NCBI RefSeq assembly: GCF_003865095.1
Contig: NZ_BHYK01000001.1
Location: 124,001-188,000, forward strand
Length of the DNA: 64,000 nt
Reading direction: 5' to 3'
Source of the DNA: Clostridium tagluense
GTDB taxonomy: Bacteria > Bacillota > Clostridia > Clostridiales > Clostridiaceae
The stretch's first letter is position 1. Each line of letters opens with the position of its first letter. The translations under genes were made by a program, and so were the position numbers. Shown here in pieces: positions 1 through 8,298 of the stretch. Under the pieces are notes generated by a model. The model did not search any database. It had not been told where the DNA came from and saw only the letters and a program-made list of their open reading frames with translations.

Positions 1-1
1 A

Positions 2-352
2 ATTCACCAAGGGGATAATCTTACTGGTGCAGGCGCAGGTGATGACGAACAAATAGTTATAGATTTAACAAAAGTACCAGAGGATATAGCTAAGATAGTT
101 TTCGTTGTTAATATCTATAATTGCGCATCTAAGAGACAACACTTTGGAATGATTAAAAATGCATACATTAGAATAATGGATAAATCAGCTAACGGTGAGT
201 TAGTTAAATTTAATCTTTCTAATGATTATGATAATATGACATCTTTAATAATGGGTGAAGTTTACAGAAATAATGGAGAATGGAAGTTCACAGCAACAGG
301 TGAAGGTGCAACTGCAACTGGTATAAAAGAATTATCAGCAAGATATAACTAA
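2..352 (+). CDS. TerD-family protein, 3' part only
   Basis: The reading frame is open from the left edge of the window, so the N-terminus is missing and about 116 residues remain. The visible part carries the TerD signature NLTGAGAGDDEQI, an acidic Ca2+-binding loop, followed by the VFVVNIY strand, a QxFGMIKNAYIRI segment and the C-terminal WKFTATGEG stretch. TerD proteins belong to the tellurite and general stress resistance group, and their precise activity is not settled. No other ter gene is visible because the upstream side is cut off. The family call is firm, the function less so. Confidence 0.85.
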   Translation: MHQGDNLTGAGAGDDEQIVIDLTKVPEDIAKIVFVVNIYNCASKRQHFGMIKNAYIRIMDKSANGELVKFNLSNDYDNMTSLIMGEVYRNNGEWKFTATGEGATATGIKELSARYN

Positions 353-567
353 AAGGTAGGGGATAGGTTTAAGTCATCTCCTAGCAGTATATTGATATCT
401 AGCTTTAGTAAAACAGCAAAATAACCATAAATATGAGCAATTACGACATAATATTACAAAATAACCACTAACAAAAGATGCAAAAACCTCATTTAGATGA
501 TATTATGTGTATACAAAGAGAAAAACTTACTTTGTGTATTAAAATTATGAAGGTGAGGTACAAAAAA

Positions 568-1353
568 ATGAAGAAAACTTTAAGAACATTAATATTGACT
601 TTAGGTGTTTTAGCAACAACAGGAATAAGTTCAGCGGTGTACGCCCAAGATTGTAATACAACTAATTATAAAGTGGTTAACGCTCAAGATTCTAAAACTA
701 TTAATTGCACAGTTAAGGCAGGAGACAGTTTGAAGGATATGTGTGCTAAGTATGGTGTTGTAGTTCCAAAGGGTTTAGATGCTAAACCTCAGGTAAGTAA
801 TACTTGCAAGGCAACAGCTACAAAGGTAGCGCCAGCAAAGACGACGCCTAGTAAAGCAACACCAGCACCAGTAAAGACAGCGCCTACAAAGGCAACACCA
901 GCACCGGCAGCAACACCAGTAAAGCCAGCTCCTACAAAAGCACCAACAGCAACAAATTTAACTGAGAATAATAAATTAGAAAAAGAAGTAGTAACATTAG
1001 TTAATCAGGAAAGAGCAAAACAAGGACTAGCTCCCTTAAAGGATAATTCTCAACTTTCAAATGTAGCTAGAACTAAGTCAGAGGATATGGTAGCTAATAA
1101 CTATTTTTCTCATACATCACCAACTTATGGATCACCTTTTGATATGATGAAAAAATTCGGTATAACATATAATGCAGCTGGAGAGAACATTGCAATGGGT
1201 CAACAAACCGCAGCTTCAGTAATGAATGGTTGGATGAATTCTCCAGGACATAAAGCTAATATTTTAAGTGCGAATTTTACTGAAATAGGAGTTGGAGTGG
1301 CAAAAGATAAAAGTGGAACTATTTATTGGACTCAAGAATTTATAGGGAAATAA
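568..1353 (+). CDS. Secreted SCP/CAP-domain protein (YkwD-like)
   Basis: I place the start at the ATG after AGGTGAGG (about 551-558) rather than an upstream in-frame ATG, because it opens directly into a signal peptide: MKKTLRTLILTLGVLATTG, with cleavage likely after the Ala of YAQD. A short Cys-containing module follows (KAGDSLKDMCAKYG resembles a degenerate LysM), then a low-complexity Ala/Pro/Lys/Thr linker, then a C-terminal CAP domain of about 125 residues with HTSPTYGSPFDMMKKFG, AGENIAMGQ and MNSPGHKANIL. In clostridia and bacilli such proteins are exported; some (YkwD/SafA type) act at the wall or spore coat. It is the last gene before a strong terminator. Confidence 0.85.
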   Translation: MKKTLRTLILTLGVLATTGISSAVYAQDCNTTNYKVVNAQDSKTINCTVKAGDSLKDMCAKYGVVVPKGLDAKPQVSNTCKATATKVAPAKTTPSKATPAPVKTAPTKATPAPAATPVKPAPTKAPTATNLTENNKLEKEVVTLVNQERAKQGLAPLKDNSQLSNVARTKSEDMVANNYFSHTSPTYGSPFDMMKKFGITYNAAGENIAMGQQTAASVMNGWMNSPGHKANILSANFTEIGVGVAKDKSGTIYWTQEFIGK

Positions 1354-1367
1354 ATAATTTAATATAG

Positions 1368-1419
1368 ATCTGTGTTTGTAAATATTTTATTTTAAAATAT
1401 TTACAAACACAGATTTTTT
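1368..1419 (+). terminator. Strong rho-independent terminator after the SCP gene
   Basis: Two perfectly complementary 21-base arms (1368-1388 and 1394-1414) enclose a 5-base loop and are followed by a T run at 1414-1419. A close relative of this hairpin sits at 2104-2156. Confidence 0.9.
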
Positions 1420-1656
1420 ATTTCTTTAAATTATGAGCTTTTTTAATGTAAATAGGCAAAGTGACGCCTGGCTTAAATGGTTGGGTATCACTTTTATTTT
1501 TTGAGAGACAGTACACTTTGCAATAGTTACTGTTTATCAGAGATGTATTGCAAATGGATTAGAGTTCAAATAAACATTGAATAAATGAGTTTTCAAGGAT
1601 ATACTAAAAAATATAAAAAACATTGGCTACATTAATCTTTAAAGGGGGAGAGTGTA

Positions 1657-1956
1657 ATGAGTTTTTATGGAATAATTATCGGAATTATATCATTTTCAAT
1701 AATCGGTATATTTCACCCAATTGTTATTAAGGGAGAATACTATTTTGGTAAGAAAATCTGGCCTATATTTTTGTTTTCAGGAATTATTTTCATCATAATT
1801 TCTATTTACTTAAAGAATGAAATATTATCAGCATGCATGGGTGTTTTAGGATTTTCCTGCCTATGGAGTATTCATGAACTTATTCAGCAGGAAGAGAGAG
1901 TAAAGAAAGGCTGGTTTCCACAAAATCAAAGCAAAAAAATAAACTCTAAATTATAG
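1657..1956 (+). CDS. DUF4491-family small membrane protein
   Basis: A 99-residue protein starting behind AAGGGGGAG. It has two or three hydrophobic segments (about residues 1-24, 34-52 and 57-70) and ends in a basic soluble tail. The sequence FHPIVIKGEYYFG, the GVLGFSCLWSIHEL segment and the ending QEERVKKGWFPQN match my recollection of the DUF4491 family, which has no assigned function. It stands alone: the 230 bases upstream hold no gene I can support. Confidence 0.65.
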   Translation: MSFYGIIIGIISFSIIGIFHPIVIKGEYYFGKKIWPIFLFSGIIFIIISIYLKNEILSACMGVLGFSCLWSIHELIQQEERVKKGWFPQNQSKKINSKL

Positions 1957-2040
1957 TATACTAAAAACTATAGTAAAAGTGTATTTAAGACATATAAATC
2001 CAAATATACCAGTAATAAAAAAACTAAAAATCTCTTTACC

Positions 2041-2090
2041 GTGATAAAATAGAACTAGTTATTGGACACAGCACTTTATAGGAAAATAAA
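2041..2090 (+). pseudogene. Relic of a second SCP-domain gene (3' end only)
   Basis: The sequence running into the terminator at 2104 aligns with the last codons of the SCP gene. Translated, it reads T-S-Y-W-T-Q-H-F-I-G-K-stop, against T-I-Y-W-T-Q-E-F-I-G-K-stop at the end of the intact gene. The bases after the stop, and the terminator, also match. No coding capacity remains upstream, so this is the tail of a duplicated, deleted copy. Confidence 0.75.
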
Positions 2091-2103
2091 TAATTAAATT
2101 TAG

Positions 2104-2156
2104 ATCTGTGTTTTTAAATATTGATTCTGACAATATTTGAAAACAGAGATTTTTTT
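2104..2156 (+). terminator. Terminator duplicated with the SCP relic
   Basis: Imperfect arms at 2104-2123 and 2131-2150 are followed by a T run. The 5' arm begins ATCTGTGTTT like the terminator at 1368, which supports duplication of the whole 3' end of the SCP gene. Confidence 0.8.
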
Positions 2157-2291
2157 ATGTAATAGAAGACTTTGAATAGGCTTATAATAAGAATTATACA
2201 TAACTAAAATTGCCATTAAGTTCATAGATTTTTGTATGAAATTTATGTTACACTTAAAAATATAATATGTAGAAAGGATAGTGAATTGTAT

Positions 2292-2753
2292 ATGAAAACA
2301 ATGAGAAGAATTGAAAGACAAATGAACGAGATGGAAGTGCTTGATCTTTTAAAGAAAGGCGAATATGGTATACTTTCTACTTGTGATGAGGATAACCAGC
2401 CTTATGGAATACCACTAAGTTATGTGCTTATAGATAAAAATATATATATTCATTGTGCAGGTGTTGGCACTAAAATAGATAATATCAGTGTAAATGATAA
2501 GGTGAGTTTTACAGTAGTTGGAAAAACTAAAGTTTTGAAAGAGCAATTTAGTGTGGAGTATGAAAGTGTGGTAGCTTTTGGACGCGCTATAAGGCTTGCG
2601 GAAGAGGAAAAATATGAACCACTAATGGAGTTTATAAGAAAATATAGTCCTGAATTTATAGAAGAGGGACAGTTATATATAGATAAAGCCAAGAAAATAA
2701 CTACATTAATAAAAATAGAGATATATAGTTTTAGTGGAAAGCATAGAATATAA
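2292..2753 (+). CDS. Pyridoxamine 5'-phosphate oxidase-like FMN-binding protein (NimA type)
   Basis: A 153-residue protein read from the ATG at 2292, where the typical N-terminus MRRIERQMNEMEVLDLLKKG begins; an earlier in-frame ATG at 2232 would add an atypical hydrophobic leader. The core reads YGILSTCDEDNQPYGIPLSYV, then IYIHCAGVGTKIDNI and VSFTVVGKT, which is the split-barrel flavin-binding fold of the nitroimidazole-resistance-related group. Members bind FMN or heme and most have no established substrate. It is monocistronic as far as can be seen. Confidence 0.8.
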   Translation: MKTMRRIERQMNEMEVLDLLKKGEYGILSTCDEDNQPYGIPLSYVLIDKNIYIHCAGVGTKIDNISVNDKVSFTVVGKTKVLKEQFSVEYESVVAFGRAIRLAEEEKYEPLMEFIRKYSPEFIEEGQLYIDKAKKITTLIKIEIYSFSGKHRI

Positions 2754-2843
2754 ATATATTAAACTGAAAACTAATTGGAGTAGCTATTAAGGTAGGTTAT
2801 TACAGTAGTTAAAGGGTTATAATAAGTTAGAGAGTGTGATAGA

Positions 2844-3680
2844 ATGAAATTTTTAAGAAACATAGAAAATGGAGCCATAAATATTAAAAGAATGGGAATC
2901 ATTAAAGGGTTTCTTGTAGTACTTCTATCAATTTTGTTGGAGGTGTTAGGACAAGTACCTGTAGAAATTAAAAATTTATTTTCTGGGAGATTTGAAAAAG
3001 CATTGCCCTATGTAATTTTTGCTTTTGGGGTGATTTTTAAATATTATGTTGTTATCATTTTACTAAAGTGCCTTAGTAACTCAAGGAATGAGCAAAAACT
3101 TAAATATCACTTAAATCCAATGAGTTTTCTTTTTACGGCCATCATGATTATAGCATTTCGTCTTGTATTTGATAACAGTTTAACCTTGTGGGTTAGTAGA
3201 ATATCCATGCCAGATTTTATAAATGGAGCCTTCGAGGAACTTACCGTTTCACCAATTATATTAATACTTAGCTCTGCGGTGGTTGCACCTATATATGAAG
3301 AAATAATTTTTAGAGGTATACTATTAAAAGGAATGGCTAAAAAAATAAATCCGATTATAGCCCTTGTGGTATCTGCATTATTCTTTGCAGTAGTGCATCT
3401 AAACGTTCCTCAAGGTATAAATGCATTTTTACTAGGTCTAGTTATTGGATTTATATATTTAACAACGGGTTCAATTTATTTAAGTATATTTGCACATTTT
3501 ATAAATAACTTACTAGCGCTTTCAGTTTCCTCTAGGTTTGCATTAATAGGAGGGGAACATGCTTTGGGAATTCATGGAGTGCTTTTTATTTTAGGCGTTG
3601 TACTTTTAGTCATAGCTTGCATAGGGTACCAACAAAATAAAATTAGAAAGGTGCCAGATATATATATAATAAATTCATAG
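2844..3680 (+). CDS. CPBP-family intramembrane metalloprotease (CAAX/Abi type)
   Basis: A 278-residue protein with about eight membrane segments. The hallmark EEIIFRG (glutamate pair plus Arg) lies near residue 152, followed by FFAVVHL with the second-motif His and by FAHFINN with the third conserved His-x-x-x-Asn. These residues form the metal site of the CPBP glutamic/metalloprotease fold. Substrates are unknown; relatives serve in prenyl-protein processing or bacteriocin self-protection. No bacteriocin gene lies next to it. Confidence 0.88.
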   Translation: MKFLRNIENGAINIKRMGIIKGFLVVLLSILLEVLGQVPVEIKNLFSGRFEKALPYVIFAFGVIFKYYVVIILLKCLSNSRNEQKLKYHLNPMSFLFTAIMIIAFRLVFDNSLTLWVSRISMPDFINGAFEELTVSPIILILSSAVVAPIYEEIIFRGILLKGMAKKINPIIALVVSALFFAVVHLNVPQGINAFLLGLVIGFIYLTTGSIYLSIFAHFINNLLALSVSSRFALIGGEHALGIHGVLFILGVVLLVIACIGYQQNKIRKVPDIYIINS

Positions 3681-3794
3681 AAATATAAATAATTAGATGT
3701 CAAAGTCTATCTTCAGCCTAGGATAATTAATATTGTCATAGGGTGGAGATTTTTTTTGTATTATAGCAAACTATAAATTTAAATACATTTATAA

Positions 3795-3865
3795 ATGGGA
3801 GTCTAAATCACTTATGAAGTGTTTAATATTGAAGCACCACAGGTGATGATTTAATGATATAATGA
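3795..3865 (+). repeat. Dispersed intergenic stem-loop element, copy 1
   Basis: This intergenic stretch aligns with the 3' half of the element upstream of pyrG (37114-37173) and with the one upstream of rho (42620-42706). Shared blocks are GGGAGT(C/T)TAAATC, TTAATATTG and AGCAYC...CAGRTGATGATTTAA. It contains small stems CACTT-ATG-AAGTG and CACC-ACA-GGTG. It lies about 40 bases before the importer operon, in the same orientation as the other copies relative to their downstream genes. Confidence 0.6.
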
Positions 3866-3904
3866 ATGTGAAAATTATGTAAAAAAATATAAAGAGGTGT
3901 TTTT

Positions 3905-5095
3905 ATGAAGAAAAAGTGTAAGCGTATGAATTTAGTATTTTTAGTTATTTTGGCAATGTTATTTGTAGGGTGTGGGAAAATCAAAGATAATAGTGAAAAA
4001 ACCGTAAGCATGTATATGTGGGGAGGTAGCGAATCTATAAATAATTATATGGATAAGTGGGTAGCTCCTAAATTGAAGGGACAGGGCATAAAATTAAATA
4101 GAGTGCCAGTAACGGATATAAAGGATACAATAAATAAATTAATTACTGAAAAACAAGTAGGTAAAGATGATGGAAGTGTAGATATACTTTGGTTAAATGG
4201 TGAGAATTTTAGACTTTCAAAGGATAGTAAAATTTTATCAGAACCTTTTGTAGATACATTACCAAGCTATAATAAGTATGTTGCAGTGGATTCTCCAGAA
4301 GTGAAATATGACTTTGGGGAAGAAACTAATGGCCTTGAAGCACCTTGGGGGAAAGTTCAATTTGTTTTTATATATGACTCTGAAAAAGTAAAGAATCCTC
4401 CTAAATCCTTTAAACAGCTAAAAATATGGATGAAAAATAATCCAGGTAAATTTTCTTATCCAGCTTCAGAGGACTTTACTGGTAGTGCTTTTTTAAGACA
4501 AGGATTATTTGAACTAAATGGTGGTTATAAAAAATTCATGACAGATTTCAATGAAAAAGCCATGGAGGATGCATCAAAACCACTATGGAATTATCTTAAT
4601 GAAATAAAGCCTTATCTATGGCAGCAAGGCAAGACTTATCCAGAAAACCTTGCAAAATTGGATAAGCTCTATTCTAATGGAGAAGTATGGATGACAATGG
4701 GCTATGATGAAGCAAGAGCTGAAAGTGAGATAAAAAAAGGAACCTTTCCTAAATCTACAAAGACCTTTGTATTAGATGCGGGGACACTTGCTAACACTCA
4801 TTTTTTAACTATTCCATTCAACTCAAACCATAAAGATTCGGCAAAGCAAGTAATAGATTTTTTATTATCTCCAGAGGCGCAAATAGCAAAATTTAACCCG
4901 AATAATTGGGGAGATGGACTGTCAATAGATATTAATAAGTTATCACCAGAGGATGTTAAAAAGGTAAATGCAATAGATAGAGGTAAATCGACTTTAGGGT
5001 TAAAAGAGCTTCAAAGCCATAGAATCCCCGAGATAAAAGCTGATTACGTAAAATTTATTGAAAAGGGATGGAACGATAATGTGGCAAAAAAGTAG
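3905..5095 (+). CDS. ABC importer substrate-binding lipoprotein (YnjB family)
   Basis: A 396-residue exported lipoprotein. The N-terminus is basic, then hydrophobic, and ends in a lipobox (LFVGCG) with the acylated Cys near residue 23. The mature part has the YnjB-type opening YMWGGSESINNYMDKWVAPK, then TEKQVGKDDGSVDILWLNGENF and the late VIDFLLSPEAQ segment typical of type 2 binding proteins. YnjB homologues are fed by an unknown solute, with thiamin-like compounds and sugars among the proposals. It is the first gene of a four-gene operon and overlaps the permease gene by 17 bases. Confidence 0.85.
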   Translation: MKKKCKRMNLVFLVILAMLFVGCGKIKDNSEKTVSMYMWGGSESINNYMDKWVAPKLKGQGIKLNRVPVTDIKDTINKLITEKQVGKDDGSVDILWLNGENFRLSKDSKILSEPFVDTLPSYNKYVAVDSPEVKYDFGEETNGLEAPWGKVQFVFIYDSEKVKNPPKSFKQLKIWMKNNPGKFSYPASEDFTGSAFLRQGLFELNGGYKKFMTDFNEKAMEDASKPLWNYLNEIKPYLWQQGKTYPENLAKLDKLYSNGEVWMTMGYDEARAESEIKKGTFPKSTKTFVLDAGTLANTHFLTIPFNSNHKDSAKQVIDFLLSPEAQIAKFNPNNWGDGLSIDINKLSPEDVKKVNAIDRGKSTLGLKELQSHRIPEIKADYVKFIEKGWNDNVAKK

Positions 5096-5954
5096 ACCTT
5101 ATATATTAATTTTACCTTCATTAATAATTATAGGTACATTATTTATTGGAGGATTAATACTAGGACTACTGCAGAGTCTGGGCCTCATGGATGTTGGAGG
5201 AAATTCACACTTTACTATAAATGCATATAAACAACTTGTCTTGTCAAAAGATTTTACGGATTCTTTAGTTTTAACTTTAAAGGTGGCATTAGTTTCAAGT
5301 ATTTTATCTGGGATTTTAGCCATAATCATAATAAGATTATTATTTATATTAGGGGAAAATAAAAAAACTGCTATTTTTAGAAAGTTTTTTCAAGTACCTA
5401 TGTTAGTACCCCATGTTACTGCGGCATACTTAATAATGCTATTAATTATGAAAAGCGGGTGGTTATCTAGTATAGCCTATTCTGTGGGGATAACTAAAAG
5501 CATGGATGCATTTCCTAGTGTAGTTAATGATTCCAATAGTCTAGGCATTATTTTAACATACATATGGAAAGAAACGCCATTTATAATGCTTATGATTTTT
5601 CCTATAATTAGTAGAACTAAAGACTCCTGGTTAGAAATAGCACAGGTTTTTGGAGCTAGGAGGCAAGAATTTTTTAAGGAGGTAATAGTGCCGTTAATTA
5701 TACCAACTTGGCTATCTTCGGTGATTATAGTATTTGCTTTTACCTTTTCAGACTTTGAGGTACCCTATTTATTAGGTGTAACCTATCCAAAGTTTATTTC
5801 TGTATATTCTTATAATATGTATTATAATGGACAACTTTCAGATAGACCTTTGGCTCTAGCTGCAAACTTTATTTTAGCCATTATTACAGCCATGCTAGGG
5901 ATTATAGCATATAAATTAGCCAAACAAGGAGATACTAAGGAAGCGAGATGGTGA
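5079..5954 (+). CDS. ABC importer permease 1 (YnjC N-half type)
   Basis: An integral membrane permease of about 291 residues with six membrane segments. The start at ATG 5079 follows AAAGGGATGG and gives MWQKSRPYILILPSLIIIG. The cytoplasmic EAA loop is visible as EIAQVFGARRQEFFKEVIVPLI, which docks the ATPase. Together with the next gene it corresponds to the two halves that are fused in the Escherichia coli YnjC protein; here they are separate genes. Confidence 0.85.
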   Translation: MWQKSRPYILILPSLIIIGTLFIGGLILGLLQSLGLMDVGGNSHFTINAYKQLVLSKDFTDSLVLTLKVALVSSILSGILAIIIIRLLFILGENKKTAIFRKFFQVPMLVPHVTAAYLIMLLIMKSGWLSSIAYSVGITKSMDAFPSVVNDSNSLGIILTYIWKETPFIMLMIFPIISRTKDSWLEIAQVFGARRQEFFKEVIVPLIIPTWLSSVIIVFAFTFSDFEVPYLLGVTYPKFISVYSYNMYYNGQLSDRPLALAANFILAIITAMLGIIAYKLAKQGDTKEARW

Positions 5955-5961
5955 AATAGCA

Positions 5962-6771
5962 ATGAAAAAGCAGAATAAGGGTAAATACTACGTTACAATA
6001 GGGATTCTACTACTAATTTTTTTATTGCCATTTATACCTTTGGTTATAAATAGTTTTGCTTATGAATTCAGATGGCCCAAGGTACTTCCAAGTAACACCA
6101 CGTGGAGGGCCTTTAAATATGTCTTTTACGAAAATCAAAATACTTATGAGGCGATTTTTAACACTTTAATTATTGCTACATCTGTAGTTGTTATCGATGT
6201 CATAATAGCTGTTCCGGCAGCCTTTTCCTTAGTGCGATATGAATTTAAGGGGAAATTTATAATAAAAGTGGTTTTATTTGCACCTATTATTATTCCAGCT
6301 TTTACTGCAATTATGGGAATGTATGTAGTTTTTATAAAACTTGGTTTAACAGAATCTGTATATGGGGTTATTTTAGCGCATATTTTACCTACGCTACCTT
6401 ACATGATAAAGGCTTTAATGGTAAGTTATGAAACTTTAGATACAGCCTTAGAGGATCAGGCAGCAGTGCTAGGGGCTGGACCAATTTCTAGATTTATTTA
6501 TATAAGTCTTCCGCATATACTTCCGGGTATGGTTGCAGGGGCTAGTCTTTGTTTTTTAATTTCTATAAGTCAGTATTTTCTAACCTTTTTAGTTGGTGGA
6601 GGAAAGGTCATTACTATATCTATACTAATGTTTCCTTTTATAAGTGGAGGGGACAATGCAATTGGTTCAGTATATGGTTTATTATTTTCTTCACTAGCAA
6701 TAATAAATTTAGTTTTAATAGACTTCCTGCTTAAAAAATATTATAAAAAGAAATATTTTAAAATTATTTAG
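5962..6771 (+). CDS. ABC importer permease 2 (YnjC C-half type)
   Basis: A 269-residue permease with about six membrane segments. Its EAA loop reads LEDQAAVLGAGPISRFIYISLPHILPG. It starts seven bases after permease 1 ends and ten bases before the ATPase, so the genes are clearly co-transcribed. It should pair with permease 1 to form the heterodimeric channel. Confidence 0.85.
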   Translation: MKKQNKGKYYVTIGILLLIFLLPFIPLVINSFAYEFRWPKVLPSNTTWRAFKYVFYENQNTYEAIFNTLIIATSVVVIDVIIAVPAAFSLVRYEFKGKFIIKVVLFAPIIIPAFTAIMGMYVVFIKLGLTESVYGVILAHILPTLPYMIKALMVSYETLDTALEDQAAVLGAGPISRFIYISLPHILPGMVAGASLCFLISISQYFLTFLVGGGKVITISILMFPFISGGDNAIGSVYGLLFSSLAIINLVLIDFLLKKYYKKKYFKII

Positions 6772-6781
6772 GAGTGATTTA

Positions 6782-7447
6782 ATGTCGAAGCTAGAGCTTA
6801 AAAATATATGTAAGCAGTATGAGTCAGGAGCTGACTCATTTTTGCTGAGTGATATAAATCTAACTATAGAAGGCGGAGAATTTGTATCTATTTTAGGTCC
6901 TTCTGGCTGCGGTAAGACCACTATATTGCGTATTATTGCAGGAATTATAAAGCCAGATAGTGGTAGCCTTTTTGTAGAAGATATAGATATTACAGAAATG
7001 CCCATTGAGAAAAGAAACTTTGCATTGGTAGCTCAACAGCCTTTGATATTTCCAAATATGAATGTTATAGACAATGTAGCCTTTGGATTAAAAATGAAAG
7101 GGGTTAGTAAAGGCGAAAGATTAGACAAAGCTTTTGCGATAATTAGTAATCTTGGTTTAAAGGGACTAGAAAAAAGATTTTCATCACAGCTAAGTGGAGG
7201 AGAAAGGCAAAGAGTAGCAATAGCAAGAGCAATGGCTGTAAAGCCTAAAGTGCTTTTAATGGATGAGCCTTTTAACGCATTACATGAAGAATTAAGAGTA
7301 GATATGAGAGAGCTATTACATAAAATGCATAAGGAAAATAAAGTTACAACTATTTTCGTAACTCATTTTAAAGAAGAAGCAAATTTTCTTTCTGATAAAA
7401 TTCTTATTATGTCGAAAGGGAAAATAGATGAAATGGAAATTTTATAA
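6782..7447 (+). CDS. ABC importer ATPase (YnjD type)
   Basis: A 221-residue ATPase with all ABC motifs: Walker A GPSGCGKTT near residue 40, a Q-loop at VAQQP, the signature LSGGERQRVAIARA, Walker B VLLMDEPF and the switch His in FVTHFKEEA. It is short and lacks the regulatory C-terminal domain found in the MalK/PotA branch. It powers uptake through the two preceding permeases and closes the operon. Confidence 0.9.
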   Translation: MSKLELKNICKQYESGADSFLLSDINLTIEGGEFVSILGPSGCGKTTILRIIAGIIKPDSGSLFVEDIDITEMPIEKRNFALVAQQPLIFPNMNVIDNVAFGLKMKGVSKGERLDKAFAIISNLGLKGLEKRFSSQLSGGERQRVAIARAMAVKPKVLLMDEPFNALHEELRVDMRELLHKMHKENKVTTIFVTHFKEEANFLSDKILIMSKGKIDEMEIL

Positions 7448-7457
7448 ATACATAGGA

Positions 7458-7487
7458 CCCCTCTAAGGGAATAATACCTTAGAGGGG
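7458..7487. terminator. GC-rich hairpin between convergent genes
   Basis: Complementary 11-base arms (7458-7468 and 7477-7487) with an 8-base loop lie between the plus-strand importer operon and the minus-strand CotF-like genes. There is no good U tract on either strand, so intrinsic termination is plausible but not certain. Confidence 0.55.
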
Positions 7488-7513
7488 GTTAAAACTTATA
7501 GTGGTTTATTAAA

Positions 7514-7786
7514 TTATTTTAATTCATTCATCATTTGTGTAGCTTCATTTTTTAATTGTTGAACTTCATTATCTGGAGCATCTTTTGTAGGATACCATCC
7601 TTTTTGTTTCATAGCATCAAATATCTTATATTGAATAGTTTGATTGTTTTTAAAATTATCCACTAATGTATTTCTCAAATTTTGACAAGAGGATTCAGTT
7701 ATCCCTGTACTGTAAGCAGAAATAACTTGTTTTTCTGTAGCAAGTAAGTCTTGCATTAAATCTTTTTCACACATACTAGTATTCAT
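7514..7786 (-). CDS. CotF-like spore coat protein
   Basis: A 90-residue helical protein. I use the ATG at 7786: the upstream in-frame ATG at 7801 overlaps the GGAGGG ribosome site that serves 7786. The sequence MCEKDLMQDLLATEKQVIS, the central helix with a conserved Cys, and the short MKQKGWYP motif near the C-terminus are typical of the CotF spore coat/inner-spore family in clostridia, which adopts a ferritin-like helical fold. It lies 24 bases downstream of a related small gene. Confidence 0.8.
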   Translation of the reverse strand: MNTSMCEKDLMQDLLATEKQVISAYSTGITESSCQNLRNTLVDNFKNNQTIQYKIFDAMKQKGWYPTKDAPDNEVQQLKNEATQMMNELK

Positions 7787-7810
7787 ATAATATCCCTCCA
7801 TTTATATATA

Positions 7811-8020
7811 TTATTGATGAGAATCAAGGTAAGTTTTTAATGTGTTGAAGTTTTGTTTGTGTGTTTGGCTAGCTTCAGTGCAAAGGTTTTTTAAATTTTG
7901 ATCAGTGCACTGTGAACCATATTCATTAAACTTCTTGTTAAGCAATGCTTCATATCCTAATTGATCTTTAATGACTTTTAGGTTGTTGCTTTCTAATTGT
8001 TTGTTAGTAGTATTCATCAT
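7811..8020 (-). CDS. Small CotF-related helical protein
   Basis: A 69-residue helical protein with a GGAGG site 8 bases before the ATG. The segment VIKDQLGYEALLNKKFNEYGSQCTDQNLKNLCTEASQTHKQNFNTL resembles the two-helix half of CotF-type proteins: the short companion gene usually sits just before a longer CotF-like gene, as here. It is probably made in the developing spore, but no sporulation promoter was confirmed. Confidence 0.7.
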   Translation of the reverse strand: MMNTTNKQLESNNLKVIKDQLGYEALLNKKFNEYGSQCTDQNLKNLCTEASQTHKQNFNTLKTYLDSHQ

Positions 8021-8298
8021 ATTTATTACCTCCAGTTTTTTATTAAATCCACTACAAGAATATTATCCGCCTTTTATATTAAAATATAAGTGGTAAATTA
8101 ATGTAATAATATATAATTAAATTATCATCTAAAGGTATTTTATCCATTATAAAACAAAAAAAATATAAAGTTTATTATAAATTTTTACAGTAAATTGTTA
8201 AAATTTAAGAAAACTTTAAGGTCACATTAATCAATTCTTAATAATAGTAGTGTACAATAAATGTATAAACAAGGTTGAATTAGATGGGAGTGACAATT

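Noticed and set aside
2232-2291. Longer N-terminus for the NimA-type protein
   Set aside because: The extension has no family counterpart, and the normal fold begins at the later ATG.
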